This document shows positions 7,459-16,044 of a stretch of DNA of 22,243 nucleotides, piece after piece (within the stretch, counting starts at the first letter, position 1; each line of letters opens with the position of its first letter). Below the pieces are notes generated by a model that worked only from the letters and a program-made list of their open reading frames with translations, was not told the origin of the DNA and did no database searches. Origin of the DNA: Tenderia sp965602225 (lineage in GTDB: Bacteria; Pseudomonadota; Gammaproteobacteria; Tenderiales; Tenderiaceae); the NCBI GenBank assembly GCA_965602225.1, contig CBFCYE010000037.1, positions 1 through 22,243 of the forward strand, read 5' to 3'. The position numbers and the translations under genes were made by a program.

Positions 7459-8601
7459 ATGAGTAACGAGCAGGATTTTTCACATAATGATGCGTTATCT
7501 TTCCTTAACCTAAAAGGAGGTCTCAAAAACAAACTGCTTGCAGCTCACACTGCTGTGCAGAAAAACCTGCCTTTTGTTGCTCGTATTGCCATTGCACTTT
7601 ACGACCCGCAAACAAAAATACTCAAAACCTATCTACATAGCAGTGGCGTAGACAACCCACTGGAACACTATCAGGCGCTGATTGATAACGCCCCATCTCT
7701 AAAAGAGATACTCGACAAAGGTAAATCTCGCGTTATCAATAACATGCTGACCTTTGAAGACAGTAATAAAAAACATCATCAACGACTGGGAAGACAAGGC
7801 TACGCCGCCAGTTACACCATGCCAATGTTCAATAATAGTGAATTTTTTGGTTTTCTGTTTTTCAATTCATACGAGAAAGAGGTCTTTACTGAAAAAGCAT
7901 TAGAGGAGTTGGATCTTCATGGCCATCTCATCTCGCTGATGCTCGTCAATGAATTAAGCACCATTCAAACGCTCAGCGCCGCCATTAAAACCACCAGCCA
8001 TATGACTCATCACCGTGACCCGGAAACCGGCAGTCACCTGGACAGGATGTCGCGCTATAGCCGTCTGATCGCCGAGGTTTTAGCTGACAAGTATGAGCTT
8101 GATGATGACTACATCGAACAGATATTCATGTTTTCACCTCTGCATGACATAGGCAAAATCGCCATCCCGGATCACATCCTGCTAAAAACTGGCAAGCTTA
8201 CCGATGATGAAATGGACATCATGAAAACCCACTCTCAAAAAGGCAAAGAGATCATCGACGAACTACTGGCAAATTTTGGCATGGACAATATGTCTCACGC
8301 CAAAATCCTGCGCAACATTGCCGCCTATCATCATGAAACCATCAATGGCACAGGCTATCCAGAAGGCAGATCTGGTGATGATATTCCACTGGAGGCACGC
8401 ATCGTCGCCGTTGCCGACATCTTCGATGCCCTTACCAGTGAACGCCCCTATAAAAAGGCCTGGAGCAATGAAGATGCTTTTGAGGCACTGGCACAAATGG
8501 CTGGTGAAAAACTGGATCAGGACTGCGTCGACGCCCTGCTTTCACATAGTGAAGAAGTCGAAAAAATACAGCGTCAATTCAAAGAGAGCATGTTTAGTTA
8601 G
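7459..8601 (+). CDS. GAF domain plus HD-GYP domain protein, probable cyclic-di-GMP phosphodiesterase
   Basis: A 380-aa cytosolic protein without signal peptide or membrane helix. Residues about 20-165 look like a GAF sensor domain; residues about 180-375 are an HD-GYP domain. Metal-binding and signature residues are present: HRDPETGSH (185-193), PLHDIGKIAIPD with His229 and Asp230, His258, HHETINGTGYP with His291/His292 and GYP at 299-301, and VADIFDALT with Asp320. HD-GYP enzymes hydrolyse cyclic-di-GMP to pGpG or GMP and so favour motility over biofilm; here activity would be set by whatever the GAF domain senses, which is unknown. The start has GGGAACAAG just upstream. There is no receiver domain, so it is not a classical response regulator. 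Confidence 0.92.
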   Translation: MSNEQDFSHNDALSFLNLKGGLKNKLLAAHTAVQKNLPFVARIAIALYDPQTKILKTYLHSSGVDNPLEHYQALIDNAPSLKEILDKGKSRVINNMLTFEDSNKKHHQRLGRQGYAASYTMPMFNNSEFFGFLFFNSYEKEVFTEKALEELDLHGHLISLMLVNELSTIQTLSAAIKTTSHMTHHRDPETGSHLDRMSRYSRLIAEVLADKYELDDDYIEQIFMFSPLHDIGKIAIPDHILLKTGKLTDDEMDIMKTHSQKGKEIIDELLANFGMDNMSHAKILRNIAAYHHETINGTGYPEGRSGDDIPLEARIVAVADIFDALTSERPYKKAWSNEDAFEALAQMAGEKLDQDCVDALLSHSEEVEKIQRQFKESMFS

Positions 8602-8849
8602 TAGATATTGGATTAAGCAATTGCTCACAGCGTTATCAGTAGCAACATAACAACTGGGCTGTGGCAGCCGAACGGCTAATGCTTTAATGTCTGGGGCGAC
8701 GTCTATCGTACACTTTTTTATTCACCCCAAACCGGATCTCTTTAGACTTTCAGATAGACTAAAGCAGTGCTGGTTTGCACGCTCCCCGCACGCCGGCCTG
8801 GGCCAGCTGCTCGCAGAGAGCGTCAACCATCAACAGGAGCTTTGATGCC

Positions 8850-9044
8850 CTAGGAAGCTTCCTTAGGCGTTTCATCCGCCGGCGCCACATCAACAACAGA
8901 GGTGTCATCCACAGTCGACTCAGACGTGCTCTCGTCCTGATCTGGCTGCTGTGCTTCGGCCTTCAGGCGCTTCTTTTCTTCTTTCTTTTGTTTCTTGGCA
9001 ATATCTCTCTGACGCTTAGCAAACGCATAATTAGGTTTGGCCAT
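8850..9044 (-). CDS. Small conserved charge-segregated protein
   Basis: A 64-aa protein starting MAKPNYAFAKRQRDIAKK. From memory this opening belongs to a small family of hypothetical proteins found in many Gamma- and Betaproteobacteria; no function is established that I know of. The first half is strongly basic (Lys/Arg-rich, probably helical or coiled), while the second half (from about residue 36) is acidic and rich in Ser, Thr and Asp, probably disordered. The ATG has a good Shine-Dalgarno, AGAGGA, 6 nt upstream. A nucleic-acid or ribosome-related role would be a guess from charge alone. It lies downstream of uvrB on the same strand, with a 157-nt gap. Confidence 0.8.
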   Translation of the reverse strand: MAKPNYAFAKRQRDIAKKQKKEEKKRLKAEAQQPDQDESTSESTVDDTSVVDVAPADETPKEAS

Positions 9045-9201
9045 TTACAATCCTCTTTGGTTTAATTCAGGCTAAATTATCAAGGTGACTCATTTTGCCA
9101 CAAATCGTTGTTAAGGTCCCGCAACGATCAGAAATCAATCTGACGTAATCAATTAAATGACTATACCGATAACGCCATCTATTGATTAATCATAGCAAAC
9201 A

Positions 9202-11226
9202 TTACACTGAACCGTGCTCAACCAGCCCCATGCCCGCTTCCTGTACTCGTTTGATTTTGTCACGCAGCTGGGCGGCTTCTTCGAATTCAAGATTCTGGGC
9301 GTGTTGGTACATCTGCTGCTCTAGCTGTTTGACCTTTTTATTTAACTCAGGGGCAGACATGGACGCATATTCCAATACCTCTTCAGCCACCTTGGCGTAT
9401 TTTTTGGCATCACCATGAGAACTGGCATAGGCGCCTTCCATGACATCGGAAACCTTACGGACAATGCTTTGCGGGGTAATACCATATTCTATGTTATGGG
9501 CGATCTGCTTGGCGCGACGACGATCAGTTTCGGCCAGCGCACGCTGCATGGAGCCGGTAATCCTGTCGGCATACAAGATCGCCCTGCCATTGACGTTACG
9601 GGCGGCACGGCCCATGGTCTGGATCAATGAACGTTCCGAACGGAGAAAGCCTTCTTTATCGGCATCGAGGATAGCCACCAACGATACTTCCGGGATATCC
9701 AGGCCTTCGCGCAACAGGTTGATGCCTACCAACACATCAAACACACCCAGGCGAAGGTCACGGATAATTTCAACGCGCTCGACGGTATCAATGTCGGAAT
9801 GCAGATAACGCACCCGCACACCGTGTTCAGTTAGATAATCGGTCAGGTCTTCGGCCATGCGCTTGGTCAGGGTGGTGACCAGCACCCGTTCACCTGCCGC
9901 GGCACGTTTATTGGCCTCGGATAACAGATCGTCAACCTGGGTGGCAACGGGCCTGATCTCGACCTCAGGGTCGATTAGACCGGTGGGACGCACCACCATC
10001 TCAACCACCTTGTCGCCATGCTCAGCTTCGTATGCGCCGGGCGTGGCCGAGACATAGATCGATTGCGGCGCTATCCTTTCAAACTCTTCGAACTTCATTG
10101 GTCGGTTATCCATGGCCGAAGGCATGCGAAAGCCGTAGTCCACCAGATTCTGCTTGCGCGAACGGTCGCCCTTATACATGCCACCAATCTGAGGAAGGGT
10201 GACGTGGCTTTCATCCACCACCAGGATGGCGTTATCCGGCAGGTAATCAAACAGGGTTGGCGGTGGCTCGCCAGGGTTACGGCCAGAGAGATAGCGAGAA
10301 TAGTTTTCGATACCGGAGCAATAACCCAGCTCCAGTATCATTTCGATATCAAAGATGGTGCGCTGTTCCAGCCGTTGTGCTTCTACCAGTTTGTCATTGT
10401 CACGTAGAAATTTCAGCCGTTGCTTTAATTCGGCCTTGATCAGGTCGATGGCATCGAGCAGGGTTTGGCGACCGGTAACGTAGTGACTCTTGGGGTAGAT
10501 GGTCAGACGCGGCACCCGACGCAACACTTCACCGGTGAGTGGATCAAAATAAGACAATGATTCAACCTCATCATCAAACAGTTCAACCCGCACCGCATCG
10601 CCATCCGATTCAGCCGGGTAGATATCGATCACATCACCGCGAACCCGATAGGTGGCACGCGACAGCTCGACGTCATTACGGGTGTATTGCAACTCGGCCA
10701 GACGTTGCAGGATCTGACGCTGATCAACTGTCTCGCCCCGCACCAGGTGCAACACCATACTCAGATAGGTGCGCGGATCACCCAGACCATAGATAGACGA
10801 GACACTGGCGACAATGATGGTGTCCTTGCGCTCAAGAATGGCCTTGGTGGTCGACAGGCGCATCTGTTCGATGTGTTCATTGATGGATGAGTCTTTTTCA
10901 ATAAAGGTGTCAGATGACGGCACATAGGCTTCGGGTTGGTAATAGTCATAGTAAGAAACAAAATACTCAACCGCATTATTGGGGAAGAACTCCTTCATCT
11001 CGCCATATAACTGAGCCGCCAGGGTTTTGTTAGGTGCAAGAATGATGGCTGGACGCTGTACTTCCTGGATCACATTGGCGATGCTAAAGGTCTTGCCAGA
11101 ACCGGTCACCCCTAGTAACACCTGGTGCATTAGTCCATCTTTCAAACCTTCGATCATGCCCGCAATCGCGGCCGGCTGGTCGCCAGCGGGGTCAAACGGT
11201 GAATTAATTGTAAAAGGCTTGCTCAT
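9202..11226 (-). CDS. uvrB: UvrABC nucleotide excision repair subunit B
   Basis: A 674-aa protein, the length of E. coli UvrB (673). UvrB receives damaged DNA from UvrA, opens the helix around the lesion and loads UvrC for dual incision. Helicase motif I is GVTGSGKT (39-46); motif Ia is LAPNKTLAAQL; the damage-probing beta-hairpin region SYYDYYQPEAYVP follows at about 91-103; the DESH motif is near 340; helicase motifs V and VI (INLLREGLDIPE, QTMGRAARN) are intact. The C-terminal UVR domain (about 630-668, with NLEFEEAAQLRDKI) binds UvrC. The Shine-Dalgarno before the ATG is weak. The gene diverges from the aminotransferase gene; as I recall, uvrB next to such an aminotransferase also occurs in Pseudomonas. 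No LexA box of either CTGT-N8-ACAG or GTTC-N7-GTTC type was seen upstream. Confidence 0.98.
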   Translation of the reverse strand: MSKPFTINSPFDPAGDQPAAIAGMIEGLKDGLMHQVLLGVTGSGKTFSIANVIQEVQRPAIILAPNKTLAAQLYGEMKEFFPNNAVEYFVSYYDYYQPEAYVPSSDTFIEKDSSINEHIEQMRLSTTKAILERKDTIIVASVSSIYGLGDPRTYLSMVLHLVRGETVDQRQILQRLAELQYTRNDVELSRATYRVRGDVIDIYPAESDGDAVRVELFDDEVESLSYFDPLTGEVLRRVPRLTIYPKSHYVTGRQTLLDAIDLIKAELKQRLKFLRDNDKLVEAQRLEQRTIFDIEMILELGYCSGIENYSRYLSGRNPGEPPPTLFDYLPDNAILVVDESHVTLPQIGGMYKGDRSRKQNLVDYGFRMPSAMDNRPMKFEEFERIAPQSIYVSATPGAYEAEHGDKVVEMVVRPTGLIDPEVEIRPVATQVDDLLSEANKRAAAGERVLVTTLTKRMAEDLTDYLTEHGVRVRYLHSDIDTVERVEIIRDLRLGVFDVLVGINLLREGLDIPEVSLVAILDADKEGFLRSERSLIQTMGRAARNVNGRAILYADRITGSMQRALAETDRRRAKQIAHNIEYGITPQSIVRKVSDVMEGAYASSHGDAKKYAKVAEEVLEYASMSAPELNKKVKQLEQQMYQHAQNLEFEEAAQLRDKIKRVQEAGMGLVEHGSV

Positions 11227-11284
11227 AGGGATTCTGCAATGAGGTTTAATCGAGTAATATTAACATTTAGTACCTTAGAAAAAT

Positions 11285-11307
11285 TTTTCTATGCATTTTG
11301 TAGAAAA
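11285..11307. promoter_or_regulatory. Inverted repeat between uvrB and the aminotransferase gene
   Basis: TTTTCTA (11285-11291) and TAGAAAA (11301-11307) form a perfect 7-bp inverted repeat around a 9-nt spacer in the 151-nt divergent intergenic region. It lies where both promoters should be and could be an operator, but it is AT-rich and may be chance. No strong -35/-10 pair was identified for either gene. Confidence 0.3.
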
Positions 11308-11377
11308 GTATTTCGTAAGGGGAATTATCCTGATTTACAGGGTTAGACATACTACTTAAGCATTCTTCGAGGGTCTG

Positions 11378-12574
11378 ATGAGCAAAAACTTCCGTCTTTC
11401 CGAACGTGTCCAGAATATCAAGCCATCGCCCACCTTGGCCATTACCGCCCGCGCCAAGGAACTGCGTACAGCAGGTAGAGACATTATTGGCCTGGGTGCC
11501 GGCGAACCAGACTTTGACACCCCGGATCACATCAAGGCAGCAGCGATTGAGGCCATCAATAATGGCTTCACCAAATATACCGCTGTGGATGGTACCCCCG
11601 AACTAAAGCAAGCCATTATCACCAAGTTCAAGCGTGACAACGGTTTTGATTACAACGCCGACCAGATCCTGGTCTCTTGTGGTGGCAAGCAGAGCTTTTT
11701 CAATCTAGCCCAGGCCATGCTCAACCCCGGTGACGAGGTCATCATCCCTGCCCCCTACTGGGTTTCATATCCGGATATGGTGATCCTGGCTGGCGCCACA
11801 CCCGTCATCATCGAAGCAGGTATAGAACAGGGCTTCAAGATCACAGCAGAACAGCTGGAAGATGCCATCACCGATAATACCCGACTGTTTGTCATCAACA
11901 GCCCATCAAACCCGACAGGTGTGGCCTACAGCAAGGCCGAGCTGGAAGCATTGGGCGAAGTGCTGCGTCGCTATCCGCAAGTGGTAATTGCCTCTGATGA
12001 TATGTATGAACACATCCTCTGGGCCGACGAAGCATTCAGCAACATCCTCAACGCCTGCCCAGACCTGTATGACCGTATCATCGTCCTCAATGGTGTATCC
12101 AAGGCCTACTCCATGACTGGCTGGCGCATCGGCTATGCCGCAGGACCAAAACCACTCATCACCGCGATGAAAAAGATTCAGTCGCAAAGCACCTCAAATC
12201 CAACCTCTATTTCACAAGTAGCGGCACAGGTAGCCCTTGAAGGTGATCAGAGCTGCATCAAGGCCATGCTCAAAGCCTTTAAAGAACGACATGACTTTGT
12301 AGTCAACGAATTAAATAGTATGCATGGTGTTCAATGTATCGAATCGCAAGGAACCTTCTATGCGTTTCCATCCATGCATGGCGTTATCAACTGTCATAGT
12401 GAAGCAAAAGATGATGTCGCTTTGGCCGAGTTTTTCCTCAATGAAGCTGAGGTCGCACTGGTGCCGGGGTCTGCCTTCGGCGCGCCAGGTTATATGCGTC
12501 TGTCATATGCAACCAGCATGGAAAAGCTGGTAGAAGCCCTCAAACGAATCAAAGCCGTCTTGGGTATCGATTGA
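11378..12574 (+). CDS. PLP-dependent class I aminotransferase, aspartate aminotransferase type
   Basis: A 398-aa fold-type I aminotransferase that probably interconverts aspartate + 2-oxoglutarate and oxaloacetate + glutamate in the cytosol. GLGAGEPDFDTPDHI at 38-52 and the early Tyr (FTKYT) are typical of the subgroup Ib/gamma enzymes, not the E. coli AspC subgroup. NSPSNPTG (174-181) holds the PLP-contacting Asn178; Asp207 and Tyr210 follow in ASDDMYEH; the Schiff-base lysine is Lys242 in VSKAYSMTGWRIG; the C-terminal YMRLSYA holds the substrate-carboxylate Arg. CGAGGG lies 4 nt before the ATG. Some members also use aromatic amino acids or prephenate, so the exact substrate is uncertain. 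The pilin gene follows after 28 nt and may be co-transcribed. Confidence 0.94.
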   Translation: MSKNFRLSERVQNIKPSPTLAITARAKELRTAGRDIIGLGAGEPDFDTPDHIKAAAIEAINNGFTKYTAVDGTPELKQAIITKFKRDNGFDYNADQILVSCGGKQSFFNLAQAMLNPGDEVIIPAPYWVSYPDMVILAGATPVIIEAGIEQGFKITAEQLEDAITDNTRLFVINSPSNPTGVAYSKAELEALGEVLRRYPQVVIASDDMYEHILWADEAFSNILNACPDLYDRIIVLNGVSKAYSMTGWRIGYAAGPKPLITAMKKIQSQSTSNPTSISQVAAQVALEGDQSCIKAMLKAFKERHDFVVNELNSMHGVQCIESQGTFYAFPSMHGVINCHSEAKDDVALAEFFLNEAEVALVPGSAFGAPGYMRLSYATSMEKLVEALKRIKAVLGID

Positions 12575-12602
12575 TCGATTCATGTTTGCAGGGAAGCAAA
12601 CC

Positions 12603-13148
12603 ATGATGAATAAAGATGTTATATATTTTAAAAGTAAAGCATCTGCCGGCTTCACCCTGGTCGAAGTACTGGTGGTGTTATCAATCACAGCAATTATTGT
12701 TGGCGCTGCCACTCCATCCTTCATGAACATTATGGCCAACAACCGTGTCGCCGCAGCCAGCAATGAATTAGTAACCTCACTAAACCTGGCTAAGAGCGAA
12801 GCGGTTCGTTCCGGCCAAACGATTGTTTTATGTAAAAGCCCGGCGGCTAATCAGTGCGACAACAGCGCCAGCTGGAATGGTGGTCTATTACTGTTTCAGG
12901 ATGATAATAAAAATAACAGTGCCGATAATGGTGAACGAGTTATCAAGCTTATTCCCGCCAGTGAGGCCAGCCTTAATTTTTCCTATACCGGTAGCAGCCC
13001 GAATACGATTAGTTTTAATGCTAATGGCCGCACCAACACAAATGGCCATTTCTGTTTCAACAATTCTTATGCAGCAGATAACAGCCGCGCGGTTGTCATT
13101 ACTCAGGCCGGACGTATACGAGCAGAAAAACGCCCTTATGATTGTTAG
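12603..13148 (+). CDS. fimT: FimT/GspH-family type IV minor pseudopilin
   Basis: A 181-aa prepilin. The start at 12603 follows GCAGGGAAG at good spacing; an in-frame ATG at 12582 would lengthen the leader. The short basic leader ends in Gly16, cleaved before Phe17 (AG/FTLVEVLVVLSI), with Glu21 as the conserved Glu5 of the mature pilin; the hydrophobic N-terminal helix follows. The globular part carries four Cys, probably two disulfides, as is common in GspH/FimT proteins. The C-terminal tail contains GRIRAEKR; as I recall, a GRxR motif in this tail is what binds DNA in the FimT proteins used in natural transformation, which favours FimT over type II secretion GspH. No other pilus or secretion genes lie nearby, so this is a lone pilin gene. 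Confidence 0.85.
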   Translation: MMNKDVIYFKSKASAGFTLVEVLVVLSITAIIVGAATPSFMNIMANNRVAAASNELVTSLNLAKSEAVRSGQTIVLCKSPAANQCDNSASWNGGLLLFQDDNKNNSADNGERVIKLIPASEASLNFSYTGSSPNTISFNANGRTNTNGHFCFNNSYAADNSRAVVITQAGRIRAEKRPYDC

Positions 13149-13423
13149 CCGCATATAGGCCGATTACAATCTGCTTTTACAAACTTCATTCTTATCTAGT
13201 GATAGATGGACTTCAGTCGCGCTGTTCTCTACTACATCTTTCCAACTAAAAAGCCTTCCTCGATCTGCTCAGTAAACATTATCAAGCTGGTATTCGCTTG
13301 CACTAGACACAAAACCAAAAACTTTCTTAGACATAGAAAAGAAGCCCTCCGCATACCAGCCAGAAAACACAGCTGTCAGAGCTAATTACCCAACCAGGCT
13401 AAAAGCAGATCTTTTTAAAGACG

Positions 13424-13452
13424 AAAAAAAAGGGCCATCACTGGCCCTTTTT
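13424..13452 (-). terminator. Intrinsic terminator after pnp, probably bidirectional
   Basis: AAAGGGCCA (13429-13437) pairs perfectly with TGGCCCTTT (13442-13450) around a 4-nt loop. On the minus strand it is followed by eight T, a strong rho-independent terminator 24 nt after the pnp stop. On the plus strand five T follow, so it may also stop transcripts from the aminotransferase-fimT side. The 275 nt between fimT and this hairpin hold no recognisable gene. Confidence 0.92.
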
Positions 13453-13475
13453 ATCAGCTTTTAGTTGATGCAGAC

Positions 13476-15575
13476 TTAAGCCTGCTCAGCCTCTTCAGCT
13501 ACAGCCTTCATGCTCAAACGAATACGGCCTTGTTTGTCAATTTCGAGAACCTTGACCTTAACCGTTTCACCTTCAGACAATTTATCGGCCACGTTCTCAA
13601 CACGCTCGTTAGAGATCTGAGAAATGTGAACCAGGCCATCTTTACCAGGCAGAACAGTTACAAAAGCACCAAAGTCCATCAGTTTGGCAACCTTACCATC
13701 GTAGATCTTGCCAACTTCAACATCGGCAGTCAGCTCATTGATACGACGTTTGGCTTCTTCACCAGCGGCCTTATCAACAGAGGCAACCTTTACAGTACCG
13801 TCATCTTCAAGATCGATGCTGGTGCCAGTCTCTTCAGTCAGGGCACGGATGGTTGCACCACCCTTGCCGATGACGTCACGAATTTTATCAGGGTTGATCT
13901 TAAAGGTAATGATGCGCGGAGCGAACTCAGACAACTCTTCACGAGGTGTAGAGATTGCCTTGTCCATTTCACCGAGGATATAGATACGGCCACCCTTGGC
14001 TTGTGTCAGTGCGGCTTCCATGATCTCGCGAGTAATACCAGTGATCTTGATATCCATCTGCAAGGCGGTAACACCTTCTGAGGTACCAGCAACCTTGAAG
14101 TCCATGTCGCCAAGGTGATCTTCATCACCGAGGATGTCAGACAGAACTGCGAAACGATCACCTTCTTTGATCAGGCCCATAGCGATACCAGCAACAGGTG
14201 CCTTCAATGGAATACCAGCATCCATCATCGCCAGGCTAGAACCACAAACAGAGGCCATCGAGCTTGAACCATTTGATTCAGTGATTTCAGAAACAACGCG
14301 CACCACATATGGGTATTCTTCCATATTAGGCATAACTGCCTGCACACCACGTTTAGCCAAACGACCATGACCAATCTCACGACGCTTAGGGCTACCGACA
14401 AAACCAGTCTCACCAACGCAGTATGGAGGGAAGTTGTAGTGCAGCATGAATGGGTCTTTACGACTACCTTCAACAGCATCAATCAACTGTGCATCTTTAC
14501 CAGTGCCCAGAGTAGTCACAACCAGGGCCTGAGTTTCACCACGGGTAAACAGGGCTGAACCATGAGTACGTGGCAACACACCAACGCGGATGTGGATCGG
14601 ACGAACAGTGCTGTTGTCACGACCATCAATACGTGGCTGACCATCGATAATGCGGTTACGAACAACGCTCTTTTCCAGACTACCTACGGCAGCACTGACA
14701 TCGGCGTCGTTCCATTTAGCGTCATCACCGGCAGACAGGGCTTCAACTACTTGACCGCGAATACCAGACAGTTGCTCATAACGACTTTGCTTTTCTTTAA
14801 CCTGGTAAGCAGCGTCAATCTGAGTCTTGGCATTATCGCTAACTGCAGCAGCAAGGGCTTCATCTTTGGCTTCTGGCTGCCAATCCCATGCTTCAACGTC
14901 TGCTTCAGCAACAAACTCAGTGATGGCATTGATAACAGTCTGTAACTGTTCATGACCAAACATGACAGAATCAAGCATTACCTGCTCAGACAGTTCTTGT
15001 GCTTCAGACTCAACCATCAGTACAGCGTCAGCAGTACCAGCAACAACTAGATCAAGCTGTGAATCACCCAGTTGGGAGATACTAGGGTTCAGCAGGAACT
15101 GACCATCTTTATAACCAACGCGAGCGGCACCGATTGGCCCCTGGAAAGGTACACCAGCCAGCATCACTGCCGCAGAAGCACCGATCAACGCAGGAATATC
15201 AGGATCGATATCTGTGTCTAAAGAAACAACAGTGGCGATGATTTGAACTTCGTTAACAAAACCTTTAGGGAACAGAGGACGGATCGGACGATCGATCAGA
15301 CGACATGTCAGGGTCTCTTTCTCAGATGGACGGCCTTCACGCTTAAAGAAACCACCAGGAATCTTACCCGCAGAGTATGTGCGCTCCTGATAATTAACTG
15401 TCAGAGGAAAGAAATCACGACCTGCGTCGGCTTCTTTTTTAGCTACACAGCTAACCAGTACAGCGGTGTCGCCCATGCTACAGAGTACGGCACCAGATGC
15501 CTGACGGGCTATTTCACCGGTTTCCAGAGTGACCGTGTGATCACCGTATTGAAAGACCTTTTTAATGGATGTCAT
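13476..15575 (-). CDS. pnp: Polyribonucleotide nucleotidyltransferase (PNPase)
   Basis: A 699-aa 3'-to-5' phosphorolytic exoribonuclease that degrades mRNA and joins the RNA degradosome in related bacteria. The order is two RNase PH domains separated by a helical domain, then a KH domain (about 552-612, GKGG) and an S1 domain (about 619-690, GKIYDGKVAKLMDFGAF). The second RNase PH core holds the catalytic acidic stretch LSDILGDEDHLGDMDF. The length is near E. coli PNPase (711). The ATG at 15575 is preferred over an in-frame TTG at 15578 because AAGGA then sits 6 nt upstream. It is the last gene of the operon, 80 nt after rpsO. In E. coli PNPase represses its own leader after RNase III cleavage; no strong matching hairpin was recognised in the gap here. 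Confidence 0.98.
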   Translation of the reverse strand: MTSIKKVFQYGDHTVTLETGEIARQASGAVLCSMGDTAVLVSCVAKKEADAGRDFFPLTVNYQERTYSAGKIPGGFFKREGRPSEKETLTCRLIDRPIRPLFPKGFVNEVQIIATVVSLDTDIDPDIPALIGASAAVMLAGVPFQGPIGAARVGYKDGQFLLNPSISQLGDSQLDLVVAGTADAVLMVESEAQELSEQVMLDSVMFGHEQLQTVINAITEFVAEADVEAWDWQPEAKDEALAAAVSDNAKTQIDAAYQVKEKQSRYEQLSGIRGQVVEALSAGDDAKWNDADVSAAVGSLEKSVVRNRIIDGQPRIDGRDNSTVRPIHIRVGVLPRTHGSALFTRGETQALVVTTLGTGKDAQLIDAVEGSRKDPFMLHYNFPPYCVGETGFVGSPKRREIGHGRLAKRGVQAVMPNMEEYPYVVRVVSEITESNGSSSMASVCGSSLAMMDAGIPLKAPVAGIAMGLIKEGDRFAVLSDILGDEDHLGDMDFKVAGTSEGVTALQMDIKITGITREIMEAALTQAKGGRIYILGEMDKAISTPREELSEFAPRIITFKINPDKIRDVIGKGGATIRALTEETGTSIDLEDDGTVKVASVDKAAGEEAKRRINELTADVEVGKIYDGKVAKLMDFGAFVTVLPGKDGLVHISQISNERVENVADKLSEGETVKVKVLEIDKQGRIRLSMKAVAEEAEQA

Positions 15576-15655
15576 CAATAATCCTTAAGATTTTTGGCTG
15601 ATGTTTAACGAAGTCTAAATCGACTAAATTTTATTAGTTTGAACTATCGCCGCAC

Positions 15656-15925
15656 TTAGCGACGCAGACCCAGACGTGAAATCAGATCACGGTAACGATC
15701 CAGATTCTTCTTCTTCAGATAATCCAGCAATTTACGACGCTGACTAACCATTCTCAGCAGACCTTGACGTGAGTGATGGTCGTGAGAATGTTCTTTGAAG
15801 TGACCTGACAACTGGTCAATACGGGCGCTCAACAACGCAACTTGAACTTCTGGCGAACCGGTATCGCTTTCAGCGCGCTGGTAATCAGAAACAACTTTCT
15901 GTTTGGCTTCTGCATTTAATGACAT
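15656..15925 (-). CDS. rpsO: 30S ribosomal protein S15
   Basis: An 89-aa protein, the standard S15 length. It binds the central domain of 16S rRNA early in 30S assembly. Family features are clear: TGSPEVQVALLSARIDQL, the HSHDHHSRQGLLRMVSQRRKLLDYL stretch that contacts rRNA, and the C-terminal end LGLRR. The ATG follows GGGAGAGA. It lies between truB (119-nt gap, which holds its own likely promoter) and pnp. In E. coli S15 represses its own translation through a structure in the leader; whether the leader here can do so was not established. Confidence 0.98.
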   Translation of the reverse strand: MSLNAEAKQKVVSDYQRAESDTGSPEVQVALLSARIDQLSGHFKEHSHDHHSRQGLLRMVSQRRKLLDYLKKKNLDRYRDLISRLGLRR

Positions 15926-15974
15926 TTATCTCTCCCAAGATTTTACAAAACAACTAGACAACTTAAAACGGCGT

Positions 15975-16003
15975 ATTTTACAGCCGCAAAGAGCCCGAAA
16001 CAA
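15975..16003 (-). promoter_or_regulatory. Likely rpsO-pnp promoter
   Basis: On the minus strand TTGTTT (16003-15998) is separated by exactly 17 nt from TAAAAT (15980-15975). The start point would be near 15968, giving a leader of about 43 nt before rpsO. An internal promoter at this place is known in E. coli. A GC-rich patch (ACGCCG) just after the -10 fits a stringently controlled promoter, but that is inference. Confidence 0.6.
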
Positions 16004-16044
16004 GCACGGATTCACCCCAATCCCCATAAAAACAGGGATTTGGC

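Noticed and set aside
8602..8849. Hairpin GGCTG-TGG-CAGCC (8657-8669) and GGGG...CCCC pairing as terminators after the HD-GYP gene
   Set aside because: The stems are short or the loops large, and no T-tract follows; the interval otherwise shows no gene.
9104..9128. ATCGTTG / CAACGAT hairpin as the uvrB terminator
   Set aside because: The 11-nt loop and only three T after the stem on the minus strand make it too weak to call.
13530..14081. 183-codon plus-strand frame inside pnp
   Set aside because: Antisense to the KH/S1 and catalytic parts of PNPase; no ribosome binding site or family features.
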